NCBI GenBank assembly: GCA_035762085.1
Contig: DASTPT010000137.1
Coordinates: 1-60,849, forward strand
DNA length: 60,849 bases
Origin: HRBIN12 sp035762085
GTDB taxonomy: Bacteria > Actinomycetota > UBA4738 > HRBIN12
Direction: 5' to 3'
Made by a program: the position numbers and the translations under genes
The notes under the pieces: model-generated
Told to the model about the DNA's origin: nothing
What the model saw: the letters and a program-made list of their open reading frames with translations, nothing else
Databases searched by the model: none
Part shown: positions 41,376-49,225 of the stretch, in pieces
Position numbering within the stretch: the first letter of the stretch is position 1
Layout: every line of letters begins with the position of its first letter

Positions 41376-41926
41376 CCGGCTGGTGGCTCGTCTCCTACGT
41401 CGTGCTCTGGGGCGTCGTCGCGGCGCTCGGCGTGCTCGTCGTGGCGCTCGCGCGTGAGATCGGCGCGCTCCACCTGCGTCTGGGCCCTCGAGGCGCCCTC
41501 GAGATCGACGGCGAGGGCCCCGAGCTCGGAGCCGTGATCCCGCCCATCGAGGTCGAGGATCTCGCCGGCGCGCCCGTCGTCCTCGGCGGCGAGGGCCCGA
41601 CACGACTGATCCTGTTCGCATCGCCGACGTGCGAACCGTGCCTCGACGTCGTGCCCGCGGTCGGCCCGCTCGCGCACCAGCGCCTGCGCACCGCGATCGT
41701 CACGGATGCGCCGCGGACGCTACTGGACCCATGGCGGCGGCTCGGCGCCACCGTGCTGCTCTCGACCGAGGCATCCGTCGCGTACTCGGTCCCCGGGACA
41801 CCCTTCGCGGTCGTCCTCGGCGAGGACGGGCGTGTGCTCGCGAAGGGCACGGCGAACGACCCCGAGCAGCTCGAGGGGCTCGTCGCGACCGCCGAGCGCC
41901 GGCGCACGGAGGCGATCCCGGCGTGA
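41372..41926 (+). CDS. MauD-like membrane-anchored thioredoxin-fold protein
   Basis: 184 residues. One N-terminal membrane helix (about 3-26, WWLVSYVVLWGVVAALGVLV), then a thioredoxin/TlpA-like domain facing outside. The redox motif is Cys87-Glu-Pro-Cys90 in FASPTCEPCLDVVP, and the cis-Pro loop appears in VPGTPFAVVLGEDG. In the methylamine dehydrogenase cluster MauD is needed to form the disulfides of the small subunit. Here it precedes a Cys-rich Tat-exported protein, overlapping it by 4 bp, so it probably makes or proofreads that protein's disulfides. Confidence 0.85.
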   Translation: MTGWWLVSYVVLWGVVAALGVLVVALAREIGALHLRLGPRGALEIDGEGPELGAVIPPIEVEDLAGAPVVLGGEGPTRLILFASPTCEPCLDVVPAVGPLAHQRLRTAIVTDAPRTLLDPWRRLGATVLLSTEASVAYSVPGTPFAVVLGEDGRVLAKGTANDPEQLEGLVATAERRRTEAIPA

Positions 41927-42447
41927 GCTCGATCGAGCGGATCGAGCGGGGACTGGCCGTCTCGACGACGCGGCGCTCGTTCCTCGCGCGGGTCGGGCGC
42001 ACGGCCGTGGCGCTCGCGGGCGGTGGCCTGGTCGCGAGCGTGCTCGCACCAGAGCGCGCCGAGGCGCACCACATCTGCGGCCACACGTACACCACGGGCT
42101 CGTGCCCCCACCCGTACGCGCCGCTCTCGCGCACCGACGCGTGGGGGTACCCCGTGCACCCGGTGTTCGGGTATCCGGTCGACGACGAGGGGCGACTGTA
42201 CGTCTCCCAGCGACAGATGCGCAGGAAGGTGTGCCAGGTCCGCGTGCCCGAGGAGTACCCGAAGACCGCCCCGACGCGGTACGGCGGGGGCTGGAGCCGG
42301 TGCTGCAACGGCCGGATCCGGCACATCCAGGACTGCTGCTCGCACCACGACCGGCGCATCAACGGCGACCGCGCGGTCCGCGGGTACTGCTACGGCCGAC
42401 GCAAGGTCTTCTGCATCACGTACCAGGAGTACGACGTCCGATGTTGA
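41923..42447 (+). CDS. Tat-exported small cysteine-rich protein, partner of MauD/MauE-like factors
   Basis: 174 residues. Twin-arginine signal with Arg17-Arg18 in STTRRSFLARVG, a hydrophobic region to about 41 and a likely cut after AERAEA (47-48 region). The mature part of about 126 residues has ten Cys (52, 61, 104, 127, 128, 138, 139, 156, 164, 174), enough for five disulfides, and only two Trp (74 and 124). Motifs include WSRCCNGRIRHIQDCC. The methylamine dehydrogenase small subunit MauA is likewise short, Tat-exported, Cys-rich and built around two Trp, but this sequence is not recognisably MauA. Function unknown. GTG overlaps the MauD-like stop. Confidence 0.75.
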   Translation: MSSIERIERGLAVSTTRRSFLARVGRTAVALAGGGLVASVLAPERAEAHHICGHTYTTGSCPHPYAPLSRTDAWGYPVHPVFGYPVDDEGRLYVSQRQMRRKVCQVRVPEEYPKTAPTRYGGGWSRCCNGRIRHIQDCCSHHDRRINGDRAVRGYCYGRRKVFCITYQEYDVRC

Positions 42448-42518
42448 GCCCCGTCGCGCTCGCGGCCGTCGTCGCCGCCTCGGTCGTCGCGGGGCTGTCG
42501 GCGTTGTTCGGTCCCTGA
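42441..42518 (+). CDS. Possible 25-residue single-helix membrane peptide
   Basis: ATG 42441 overlaps the end of the Cys-rich gene and encodes 25 residues, almost all hydrophobic (LSPVALAAVVAASVVAGLSAL), ending 9 bp before the next gene. It could be a small membrane subunit of the neighbouring complex or a chance frame. No independent evidence beyond position and hydrophobicity. Confidence 0.35.
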   Translation: MLSPVALAAVVAASVVAGLSALFGP

Positions 42519-42527
42519 GGGCTGTCG

Positions 42528-43643
42528 ATGGTCGAGACCATCACCCCCATGGTCCATGGGGGCAGCCGGACCCGATGGACGGTCTCGGTGACCATCCACG
42601 TCCTCGCCGCGACGATGGTCGCCGCCGTGTTCGGCGCCGCGCTCGGAGCGGCGGGGGACGCGCTCGGCGCGCCCTGGGGCGCCGGCTGGGCGGTGCTCGT
42701 CGTCGCCGTGGCCGTGGTGGCGCTGCTGCGCGAGGCCGGTGTGGTCGGCTTCGCCGTGCCGCAGCTCCGGCGGCAGGTACCGAACTGGTGGCGGACGTTC
42801 TTCGGGCCGTACGCGGCCGCCGCGTTGTACGGCGGCGCGCTCGGCGTCGGGTTCCTGACGTTCGTGCGACACGCGACGCTGCTCGCGGTCGTCGTCGCCG
42901 CGGCGTCGACGGGCGACCCGGTCCTGGGCGCGGCGATCGTGGCGCCCTTCGGACTCGCGCGAGCCGCGGCGGTCGGACTCGCCGGCCTCGGCGGGCAGGC
43001 CCGGATGGCGGACCGGCTGAGCGCCTTCGCCGCCACCTCGCGCGCGCTCACCGTCGCGAACGCGGTGGCCGCGGGGGTCGTGACGCTCGCGGTGGCGGCG
43101 GGGCTCGGCGACGTGACGCTCCACGACGTGGCGGCGGCGGCCGGGGCGACGATCGCGGTGGCGTTCGCCTGGGGAGCGGCGTGGAAGGCGCTCCGGTTCG
43201 GGACGTGGCGCGGGATCGTCGCGTCGTACGGTCTCGGCCCCTTGCGAGCGCCCGCCGTGATCGGCGTGCCGGGGCTCGAGGTCGCGGTCGTGGCGACGAT
43301 CCTCGGCGGGCGCACGCGCGCTGGAGCGATCCTCGCGCTGGGGTTCCTCGCGGCTGCGTCCATCGCGATCGCTGTGGCGCGGGGACGCGGGCGCCGTCGG
43401 CTCCGGTGCGGCTGCTTCGGCGCGGCCGACATCGACGCCGGCCGGGCGCTCGCGCGCAACGCCGCGCTCGGCGCGGTGGCGTCGCTCGCGGCGCTCGGCG
43501 GCCGGACCGGCGGGGTCTCCGTGCCGCGCGTGGAGATCGTCCCGCTCGCGCTCGTCCTCGGCGGCGTGCTGGGGATCTCGGCGATCGCGGTGCTCGTCCA
43601 TCGCGCGCTCGGCGCGTCGCGGATCGCCGGAGGCGGGTCGTGA
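42528..43643 (+). CDS. Multi-helix membrane protein combining MauF-like and MauE-like halves
   Basis: 371 residues with about ten hydrophobic segments. The first 220 residues form one helical bundle resembling a MauF/isoprenylcysteine-methyltransferase-like region. The second half, from about 225, resembles MauE: helices around GLEVAVVATILGG and ILALGFLAAASIAIAVA followed by the MauE/DoxX-type Cys294-Gly-Cys296-Phe-Gly. MauE and MauF are required for MADH maturation in methylotrophs; a redox CxC in the membrane suggests electron transfer to or from MauD. The assignment of the first half is tentative. Its stop overlaps the next GTG. Confidence 0.7.
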   Translation: MVETITPMVHGGSRTRWTVSVTIHVLAATMVAAVFGAALGAAGDALGAPWGAGWAVLVVAVAVVALLREAGVVGFAVPQLRRQVPNWWRTFFGPYAAAALYGGALGVGFLTFVRHATLLAVVVAAASTGDPVLGAAIVAPFGLARAAAVGLAGLGGQARMADRLSAFAATSRALTVANAVAAGVVTLAVAAGLGDVTLHDVAAAAGATIAVAFAWGAAWKALRFGTWRGIVASYGLGPLRAPAVIGVPGLEVAVVATILGGRTRAGAILALGFLAAASIAIAVARGRGRRRLRCGCFGAADIDAGRALARNAALGAVASLAALGGRTGGVSVPRVEIVPLALVLGGVLGISAIAVLVHRALGASRIAGGGS

Positions 43644-44185
43644 GGCGCGCGGTCGCCCCGCTCGTGGCGGCGCTCCTCGTCCTGGGCGCCGCGCCCGCCT
43701 GGGCCAGCCACACGGACCTGAGCGACCCGAACGACGTGGACGGCCGCCTGGACCTTGAGCAGGTGCAGCTCCGCCACGAGGCAGACCCGTTCGTCTGGAC
43801 CTTCCGCACGTTCCGCGGATGGAAGCCGAGGGAGATGTGGGACCGCGGCTACCTGCTGGTCGAGCTCGACACGCGCCGCGACGACCTGATCGACTACGTC
43901 GCCCTGATCCGCTCGACGGGCCGGAAGCTCGAGGGCGTGCTGCTGCGCACGCGCCGCGACGGCAGGCAGGTGGGGATCGGCGACCTCGACGCGTGGAAGA
44001 CCGGCCCCGACGCCGCGGCGATCGGGCTGCCGCTCGGCGCCGTCCGGTTCGGGCAGGGGCGCACCTCGTTCCTGTGGTCGGGAACCTCGCTGTTCACCGG
44101 GCGCGTATGCCCCGGGACGTGCATCGACCGAGCGCCGGACGAGGGGATGGTGGAGCAGGAGATCCCGCCGCCGCCCGAGGGCTGA
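43640..44185 (+). CDS. Secreted protein of unknown function in the mau-like cluster
   Basis: 181 residues. Signal peptide (RRAVAPLVAALLVLGAAPAWA) with cleavage near AWAS. The mature part begins HTDLSDPNDVDGRLDLEQVQ and looks like a mostly beta protein, with two Cys near the C-terminus (RVCPGTCIDRAP) likely forming a disulfide. It starts in the stop of the MauF/E-like gene (GTGA) and completes the operon. Similar secreted domains accompany surface or cell-wall proteins in actinobacteria; no catalytic motif is seen. Confidence 0.75.
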   Translation: MRRAVAPLVAALLVLGAAPAWASHTDLSDPNDVDGRLDLEQVQLRHEADPFVWTFRTFRGWKPREMWDRGYLLVELDTRRDDLIDYVALIRSTGRKLEGVLLRTRRDGRQVGIGDLDAWKTGPDAAAIGLPLGAVRFGQGRTSFLWSGTSLFTGRVCPGTCIDRAPDEGMVEQEIPPPPEG

Positions 44186-44191
44186 GGCCGG

Positions 44192-45571
44192 CTACTCGAC
44201 CGGGTCCAGGCGCACGTGCGTCTCGGACGCCAGGTGCACCGAGGTCACCCGGCCCCGCGCGTCCCGGCGGAACGTCGCCGGCTCGCCCGATTCGCGCACG
44301 CCGGCCTCCACCAGGAAGACGTCCGGATCCTCGGTCGGCGCGAGCCTCCGCTGCCAGCTCGGATCGGAGGCTTCGAGCAGGAGCAGGGCGCCATCGCGCC
44401 ACTCGAGGCGGAGTACGAGACCCTGCTCGGGGTTGACGTAGAACCCGAGGAGCGGACGGTACGCCTCGGGCGTCGCCGGGGGCGGGTCGATCGTCGGCGC
44501 GGCGGCCACGACGGCGTCCCGCGCGATCCTGCCCAGATCCATCGCCAGGTCGTCCGCGTCCACCCCCCCGTTGACGAGCACGATCGCACCGACCTTCCCC
44601 TTCGGGTCGAAGCACGCGCACGAGACGAACCCGTGGATCCCGCCCGAGTGCTGCACCCACGTCACCCCGTCCTTGCGCTGCGCGTACCATGCGATGCACC
44701 AGGCCTCCGTCCACTCCTCGTTCCCCAGGTACCGTGGCGTATGCATCTCCTTCAGCGTCGAGCCGGCCAGCACCTGGGCGCCCGCGCGCGGGCCCGACTC
44801 CTCGCGGAACTGGAACGAGATCCACCGGCCGAGGTCCTCGATGCACGACCAGAGTCCGCCCTCCGCCCAGTCGATCGGCGGGATCGAGGCCGGCTCCAGC
44901 TCGTCGGACAGGTACCGGGCGGCGTACCCGGTCGCGCAGCGGGCCTCGAGGTCGCCCGGCAACGGCTCGAACGCGGTGCCCGCCATGCCGAGCGGGTCGA
45001 GGATCCGCTCGCGGACGTAGTCGGGATACGGGACGCCGCTCACGCGCGCCACGACCTCGCCGAGCAGCTGGAAGCCGAGGTTCGAGTACTTCTGCTGGGT
45101 GTTCGGCGGCACGCGCGTGCCGATATCGGTGACGCGCTCGAGGTTCCGCTCGACGTGCCCCTCGTAGGTCGGCACCGTCCAGTCGGTCCCCGGCGGGTCT
45201 CCGATCAATCCGGACTCGTGCGAGAGGAGCCGACGGATCGTCACGGTCTCGATGGGGCCGAAGGGGCTCGAGGCGGCCCTCAGCTCGGGGATGTGCTCGA
45301 CGGCGGGGTCGTCCAGCTGCAGCCGCCCCTCGTCGCGCAGCTGCATGACCGCCGTCCCGGTGAACGTCTTCGTGATCGAGGCGATCCGGTACAGCGTCGA
45401 CGGCTCGGCTCGCCGGCGGGACCCGACGTCCGCGAACCCGACCCCCGAGGACCACGCGAGCCGGTCGCCGTGGACGACGCCGACCGCGGCGCCGGGAAGC
45501 CGATGCTCCTTGACGTGCGCCGCCGCCTTCGCCTCGAGCGCGTCCGCGACGTTCGCGATGGGGTCGGTCAT
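44192..45571 (-). CDS. Serine hydrolase, class C beta-lactamase / D-alanyl-D-alanine carboxypeptidase-like
   Basis: 459 residues, no signal peptide. Active-site Ser65-x-x-Lys68 in ASITKTFT, Tyr162-Ser-Asn164 in QKYSNLGFQ, and HSGG replacing the KTG triad (WVQHSGGIHG). The C-terminal about 120 residues form an added beta domain. Without export signal it is more likely an esterase or peptidase than a true beta-lactamase. The ATG lies 9 nt after TAGCCT on the minus strand, suggesting leaderless transcription. It ends 6 bp from the convergent mau-like cluster. Confidence 0.88.
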   Translation of the reverse strand: MTDPIANVADALEAKAAAHVKEHRLPGAAVGVVHGDRLAWSSGVGFADVGSRRRAEPSTLYRIASITKTFTGTAVMQLRDEGRLQLDDPAVEHIPELRAASSPFGPIETVTIRRLLSHESGLIGDPPGTDWTVPTYEGHVERNLERVTDIGTRVPPNTQQKYSNLGFQLLGEVVARVSGVPYPDYVRERILDPLGMAGTAFEPLPGDLEARCATGYAARYLSDELEPASIPPIDWAEGGLWSCIEDLGRWISFQFREESGPRAGAQVLAGSTLKEMHTPRYLGNEEWTEAWCIAWYAQRKDGVTWVQHSGGIHGFVSCACFDPKGKVGAIVLVNGGVDADDLAMDLGRIARDAVVAAAPTIDPPPATPEAYRPLLGFYVNPEQGLVLRLEWRDGALLLLEASDPSWQRRLAPTEDPDVFLVEAGVRESGEPATFRRDARGRVTSVHLASETHVRLDPVE

Positions 45572-45580
45572 GCCGACCGG

Positions 45581-45586
45581 AGGCTA
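45581..45586 (-). promoter_or_regulatory. -10 hexamer of the leaderless serine hydrolase gene
   Basis: TAGCCT on the minus strand ends 9 nt before ATG 45571. Confidence 0.35.
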
Positions 45587-45723
45587 CCTCACCCTCGCGC
45601 CGGCCCTCATCGTGACCCACCGGGCGGCGCCCGATGTCGAGCTCCGATCCGCCGATGACGTAACGTTCTCCATGTCGGCGGACGCGTGCAGACGCGGTGT
45701 CCGATGAGTCCGAGGAGGTCGCG

Positions 45724-46683
45724 ATGGGCGCCAGGACTGCAGTGGTCGCGATCGGCGGCAACTCGTTGATCAGGGACCGCATGCATCAGACCGTGCGGGA
45801 TCAGTACATCGCCGCCGGGGAGACCTGCTGGCACATCGCCGCGATGATCCGCGATGGTTGGGACGTCGTGATCACGCACGGCAACGGGCCGCAGGTCGGG
45901 TTCATCCTGCGCCGTTCCGAGCTCGCGGCTCACGAGCTCCACGAGGTGCCGCTCGATGTCTGCGGCGCCGACACGCAGGGAGCGATCGGCTACGCGCTCC
46001 AGCAGAACCTGCACAACGACTTCGCCCGCCTGGGGATCGCCAAGCAGGCGGTGACGGTGATCACCCAGGTGGAGGTCTCGGCCGACGACCCGGCGTTCGA
46101 GAACCCGACGAAGCCGATCGGGTCCTACATGGACGAGGCCCAGGCCCGCCGCCGCTCGGGGGAGGACGGCTGGAGCGTGGTCGAGGACGCCGGCCGGGGG
46201 TGGCGTCGGGTCGTCCCCTCGCCCCGGCCGATGCGGGTCGTCGAGGAGGAGTCGATCAGGACGCTCCTGGCCGAGGGCTTCGTCGTGATCGCGGTCGGCG
46301 GCGGCGGCATCCCCGTGGTCGCCGACGCCGACGGGAACCTCACGGGGATCGCCGCCGTGATCGACAAGGACCTCGCCTCCTCGCTCCTCGCCACCCGCCT
46401 GCTTGCCGAGCTGTTCGTGATCAGCACCTCCATCGAGAGGGTCGCCCTGCGCTTCGGCACGCCGGAGCAGGAGTGGGTGGACCGGCTCACGCTCTCGGAA
46501 GCCGAGCGTTACCTGGCCGAGGGGTCGCACTTCGCGCCCGGCAGCATGGCGCCCAAGATCCGGGCGGCGACCTCGTTCGTCGAGGCCACCGGCGGTACCG
46601 CGATCATCACGGATCCCGATAACGTCGAGCGGGCCCTGGCCGGCGAGACCGGCACGAGGATCACACCCGACGAGGATGCGTAG
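45724..46683 (+). CDS. arcC: Carbamate kinase
   Basis: 319 residues. Catalyses carbamoyl phosphate + ADP to ATP + CO2 + ammonia, or the reverse. Motifs: VVAIGGNSL (9-16 region), VVITHGNGPQVG, AVGGGGIPVV and VIDKDLASSLLA of the amino-acid kinase fold, with the typical carbamate kinase TQVEVSADDPAFENPTKPIG insertion. GAGGAGG precedes ATG 45724; a GTG nine codons upstream is possible. No arginine deiminase or ornithine carbamoyltransferase lies nearby, so it may serve another carbamoyl-yielding pathway such as agmatine or purine breakdown. It directly abuts a DinB-like gene. Confidence 0.9.
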   Translation: MGARTAVVAIGGNSLIRDRMHQTVRDQYIAAGETCWHIAAMIRDGWDVVITHGNGPQVGFILRRSELAAHELHEVPLDVCGADTQGAIGYALQQNLHNDFARLGIAKQAVTVITQVEVSADDPAFENPTKPIGSYMDEAQARRRSGEDGWSVVEDAGRGWRRVVPSPRPMRVVEEESIRTLLAEGFVVIAVGGGGIPVVADADGNLTGIAAVIDKDLASSLLATRLLAELFVISTSIERVALRFGTPEQEWVDRLTLSEAERYLAEGSHFAPGSMAPKIRAATSFVEATGGTAIITDPDNVERALAGETGTRITPDEDA

Positions 46684-47193
46684 ATGGACGGCGAGGCCCT
46701 GCTCGCGTTCGTCCGGTATCACGCGTGGGCGAACGAGCTCATCCTGACCACCGCCGGACGTCTCACGGACGAGGAGCTCCGGCGGACGGCGACCTTCGAT
46801 CACGACAGCGCGTTCCAGACCCTCCGGCACCTGATGGACGTCGATTGGAGCTGGCGGCAGTTCTGCCTCGGGAACGACATCGGGAACACGTACGTGTGGG
46901 ACCACGGGTTCGTGCTGGACGACTTGCCATCGATCCACGCGTTCTGTCTGGCGGAGGACGCGCACCTGCGCCGGTACGTGGAATCGCTCGGTCCAGGCGC
47001 GCTGAACGAGCAACTGGCGATGAGCGACGACCCCGAGGACGTTCTCCCCCGTTGGCTGATCCTCGCCCACGTCGTGAACCACGGCACGCAGCACCGCAGC
47101 GAGCTCGCCCGGTACCTCACCGAGTGCGGGCACTCGCCGGGTGACCTCGACCTGCTCGACGCGCTCGAGCGTCCCTGGCCGGACGAGCGCTGA
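46684..47193 (+). CDS. DinB family protein
   Basis: 169 residues of the DinB metal-binding four-helix fold. The His triad is visible: TLRHLMDVDWSWRQF (first His) and LAHVVNHGTQHRSELARYL (second and third). The start FVRYHAWANELILTTAGRL is typical. Related proteins include thiol-dependent transferases and isomerases. ATG follows the carbamate kinase stop with no gap, so cotranslation is likely though a functional link is not evident. Confidence 0.88.
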   Translation: MDGEALLAFVRYHAWANELILTTAGRLTDEELRRTATFDHDSAFQTLRHLMDVDWSWRQFCLGNDIGNTYVWDHGFVLDDLPSIHAFCLAEDAHLRRYVESLGPGALNEQLAMSDDPEDVLPRWLILAHVVNHGTQHRSELARYLTECGHSPGDLDLLDALERPWPDER

Positions 47194-47222
47194 GACGGGC
47201 GGCGGCGGACGGCGGCGCTCGG

Positions 47223-47261
47223 TAGGCTCGCCGCATGCATCGCCTGCTCCTGGACGTGTAG
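47223..47261 (+). pseudogene. Truncated 5' end of a 5'-3' exonuclease gene with its promoter hexamer
   Basis: TAGGCT (47223-47228) ends 6 nt before ATG 47235. The frame reads MHRLLLDV and then stops at TAG 47259. The same residues THRLLLDV begin the intact exonuclease at 47.8 kb, and CTGGACGTGT is identical at 47250-47259 and 47834-47843. It looks like the original 5' end of that gene, cut off by insertion of the segment carrying the DUF1801 gene. Confidence 0.55.
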
Positions 47262-47391
47262 AGGTGTCGGTTGTGTAGCCGAGCGGACGAGGCAGTTGCA
47301 GGCCTGCGAGCTACCTGGCGCTTCGCGAACTTGACCGGAAATGCGGATTAGCTGTCCGAGTGCTCCGATCCCAGCCGACATCGCGGACGGA
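47262..47391. other. Non-coding part of the inserted segment
   Basis: This stretch has visibly lower GC than the window and encodes nothing convincing. A part (47273-47295, GTGTAGCCGAGCGGACGAGG) resembles the D arm of a serine or leucine tRNA, but no anticodon arm or T loop follows. Confidence 0.35.
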
Positions 47392-47397
47392 TAGCAT
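47392..47397 (+). promoter_or_regulatory. -10 hexamer of the second DUF1801 gene
   Basis: TAGCAT ends 6 nt before ATG 47404, favouring that start over ATG 47401. Confidence 0.4.
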
Positions 47398-47403
47398 GCG
47401 ATG

Positions 47404-47805
47404 ATGGAGAAGTCACGCAAGCCAATCTCGACCCGAACGCCGCCCGTACCGTCGGAGAGCCACGCTGAGATCGACGACTGGATGCGGCGTGTCATGCCGG
47501 ATCTTGCTCCGATCGTCGAGTATCTGGACGAGGCGATCCGCAAGGCGATCCCCGGCCTTCGCTACGCCGTCAAGTGGAAGAAGGCCTACTACGGCACACC
47601 GGAACTCGGCTGGGTCATCGAGATGGTCGCCTACGACGTCTCCGTGAACGTCGTCTTCTTCGGAGGCGCTGACTTCGATCCTCCGCCGCCGCTCGGCGAC
47701 ACCGACCGGTCCCGCTACGTCAAGGTGAAGGCGTTGGAGGAGGCGCAGCGACCGGAGATGCGCTCGTGGCTCGAGCGAGCGGGGAACGTGCCAGGGTGGC
47801 GATGA
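47404..47805 (+). CDS. DUF1801 domain protein (inserted segment)
   Basis: 133 residues of the DUF1801 fold: MRRVMPDLAPIVEYLDEAIR, KAIPGLRYAVKWKKAYYG, WVIEMVAYDVSVNVVFFGGA, and KVKALEEAQRPEMRSWLERA. It differs clearly from the other DUF1801 protein of the window and has more Lys/Ile and lower GC codons, suggesting transfer. It lies within a segment that separates a truncated exonuclease start from the intact exonuclease gene. Confidence 0.82.
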   Translation: MEKSRKPISTRTPPVPSESHAEIDDWMRRVMPDLAPIVEYLDEAIRKAIPGLRYAVKWKKAYYGTPELGWVIEMVAYDVSVNVVFFGGADFDPPPPLGDTDRSRYVKVKALEEAQRPEMRSWLERAGNVPGWR

Positions 47806-47815
47806 GGAACCTGTC

Positions 47816-48706
47816 GTGACCCACAGGTTGCTTCTGGACGTGTCGAGCATGATGTACCGAGCGTTCTTCGCGATCGGCGAGGGGATCGTGTCGCCGGGGG
47901 GGCGTCCGGTCGGCGCGGTGCACGGCTACCTCGACATGGTCACGCGACTGGTCCTCACGCGGCGACCGGACGAGGTCGTGCACGTGTACGACCACGAATG
48001 GCGCCCCACGGCGCGGACCGACATCTACCCGGGGTACAAGTCGAACCGGCCGCCGGACCCCGAGACGCTGCCCGAGCAGTTCACGATGCTCCGCCAGGTC
48101 CTCGACCTGACCGAGATGTACCAGGCGATGACCCGCGGCTGGGAGGCTGAGGACGCGATCGGCGCGATCTGCGCCGAGGCCGGGCCGGACGATCGGATCG
48201 AGATCGTGAGCGGCGACCGCGACCTGATCCAGCTCGTGCGCGATCCGACCGTGAAGCTGCTCTCGACCGTACGGGGCGTCAGCGACCTGCTCGAGCTGGA
48301 CGAGGCGGCGGTGCTCGAGAAGTACGGCGTGCCGGCCAACCGGTATGCCGAGTTCGCGATCCTGCGCGGCGACCCGAGCGACGCGCTGCCGGGCGTCCCC
48401 GGCGTGGGCGAGAAGACGGCGCGAGCGCTGATCCAGGCCTACGCCTCGCTCGAGGAGCTCCTCGACGACGCCGGCCACGAGGACCCGCGCCCGGGTCCGC
48501 TGAAGGGCAAGCCGGCGCTTCGCGCGCGTCTGCGCGAGGCCACCGAGTACATCGCGGCGATGCGGCGCCTGGTCCCGGTCAACGCCGAGGCGCCGGTCGA
48601 CCGGTGGCAGGGCGAGCGGGACGACGAGGCCTTGAAGGAGCTGGCGGAGGAGCTGGCCGTTCGGGGGCCGGCGCAGCGGCTCCGCGCCGCGCTCGACTCA
48701 GGCTGA
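47816..48706 (+). CDS. 5'-3' exonuclease (PolI N-terminal / flap endonuclease-like)
   Basis: 296 residues, a stand-alone version of the polymerase I exonuclease domain. Motifs: LLLDVSSMMYRAFFAI with a metal Asp, VVHVYDHEWRPTARTDIYPG (Asp), WEAEDAIGAICAEAG (Glu/Asp pair), IEIVSGDRDLIQLV (Asp-x-Asp), and the DNA-binding helix-hairpin-helix PGVPGVGEKTARALI. It removes RNA primers or flaps. GTG start; its first codons (CAC AGG TTG CTT) use rarer codons than the truncated copy at 47235, suggesting that the 5' end came in with the inserted segment. Confidence 0.92.
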   Translation: MTHRLLLDVSSMMYRAFFAIGEGIVSPGGRPVGAVHGYLDMVTRLVLTRRPDEVVHVYDHEWRPTARTDIYPGYKSNRPPDPETLPEQFTMLRQVLDLTEMYQAMTRGWEAEDAIGAICAEAGPDDRIEIVSGDRDLIQLVRDPTVKLLSTVRGVSDLLELDEAAVLEKYGVPANRYAEFAILRGDPSDALPGVPGVGEKTARALIQAYASLEELLDDAGHEDPRPGPLKGKPALRARLREATEYIAAMRRLVPVNAEAPVDRWQGERDDEALKELAEELAVRGPAQRLRAALDSG

Positions 48707-49189
48707 GGTCGCCGGCGTCAGGCCGAACGCCTCGTCGAGGAACCGGTCGCGCAGCCGGAGCAGCTCCTTCTCCTGTTCCTCGGCGCGCTCGGTGAGGTCC
48801 TCGACGTCCAGGTCGGCGAACCGCGGGTCGCGTTCGGCGACGCGGGTCAGCGTCCCCCAGAGCAGACGCTTGCCCCACACGCCGATGGCGAGCGCCTCGA
48901 GCTCCTCGGCCGGCGTCGGACGCGAACCCGGCAGCAGGTTCCTGCCCCACGCGGCGACCGCGCCGACGGTGCCGAGCGCCCGCTTCCACGGGTTCTCACC
49001 GGTCGGGAGCCGGCCCACGACGCGGCGGAGCGTGTCTCGGTCCATCGCGACCTGGTCGCGCAGGTCGGCGAGGGGCTGGCCGAGCTCGTCGCTCGCGTGA
49101 TCGGCCGCCAGGCGAACCAGCGTCCAGACGGCCGCCGAGGCTCCGGCGAGGTGATCGTTCAGGTACGTGCGCAGTCGTGCGTCGTCCAC
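48698..49189 (-). CDS. Hypothetical alpha-helical protein
   Basis: 163 residues, predicted mostly helical: DARLRTYLNDHLAGASAAVW, LADHASDELGQPLADLRDQV, a central region KRALGTVGAVAAWGRNLLPG, and an acidic coiled C-terminus (LTERAEEQEKELLRLRDRFL). No family recognised, though the N-terminal pattern recalls four-helix proteins. GTG start with AGGTG nearby. It overlaps the convergent exonuclease end by 9 bp. Confidence 0.75.
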   Translation of the reverse strand: MDDARLRTYLNDHLAGASAAVWTLVRLAADHASDELGQPLADLRDQVAMDRDTLRRVVGRLPTGENPWKRALGTVGAVAAWGRNLLPGSRPTPAEELEALAIGVWGKRLLWGTLTRVAERDPRFADLDVEDLTERAEEQEKELLRLRDRFLDEAFGLTPATSA

Positions 49190-49225
49190 GGCGCACCTGT
49201 TCCCGCGGCGAGGTGGACCCAAACC

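Noticed and set aside
41923..42447. Methylamine dehydrogenase small subunit (MauA)
   Set aside because: Similar size, Tat signal and Cys content, but the Cys and Trp spacing does not match MauA and no large subunit is encoded nearby.
47235..47261. TAG in the truncated exonuclease as a recoded codon
   Set aside because: Sequence after TAG does not continue the protein; the intact gene lies 560 bp further on.
47273..47350. tRNA-like sequence
   Set aside because: Only a D-arm-like part fits; there is no proper anticodon arm, variable arm or TTCGA T loop.
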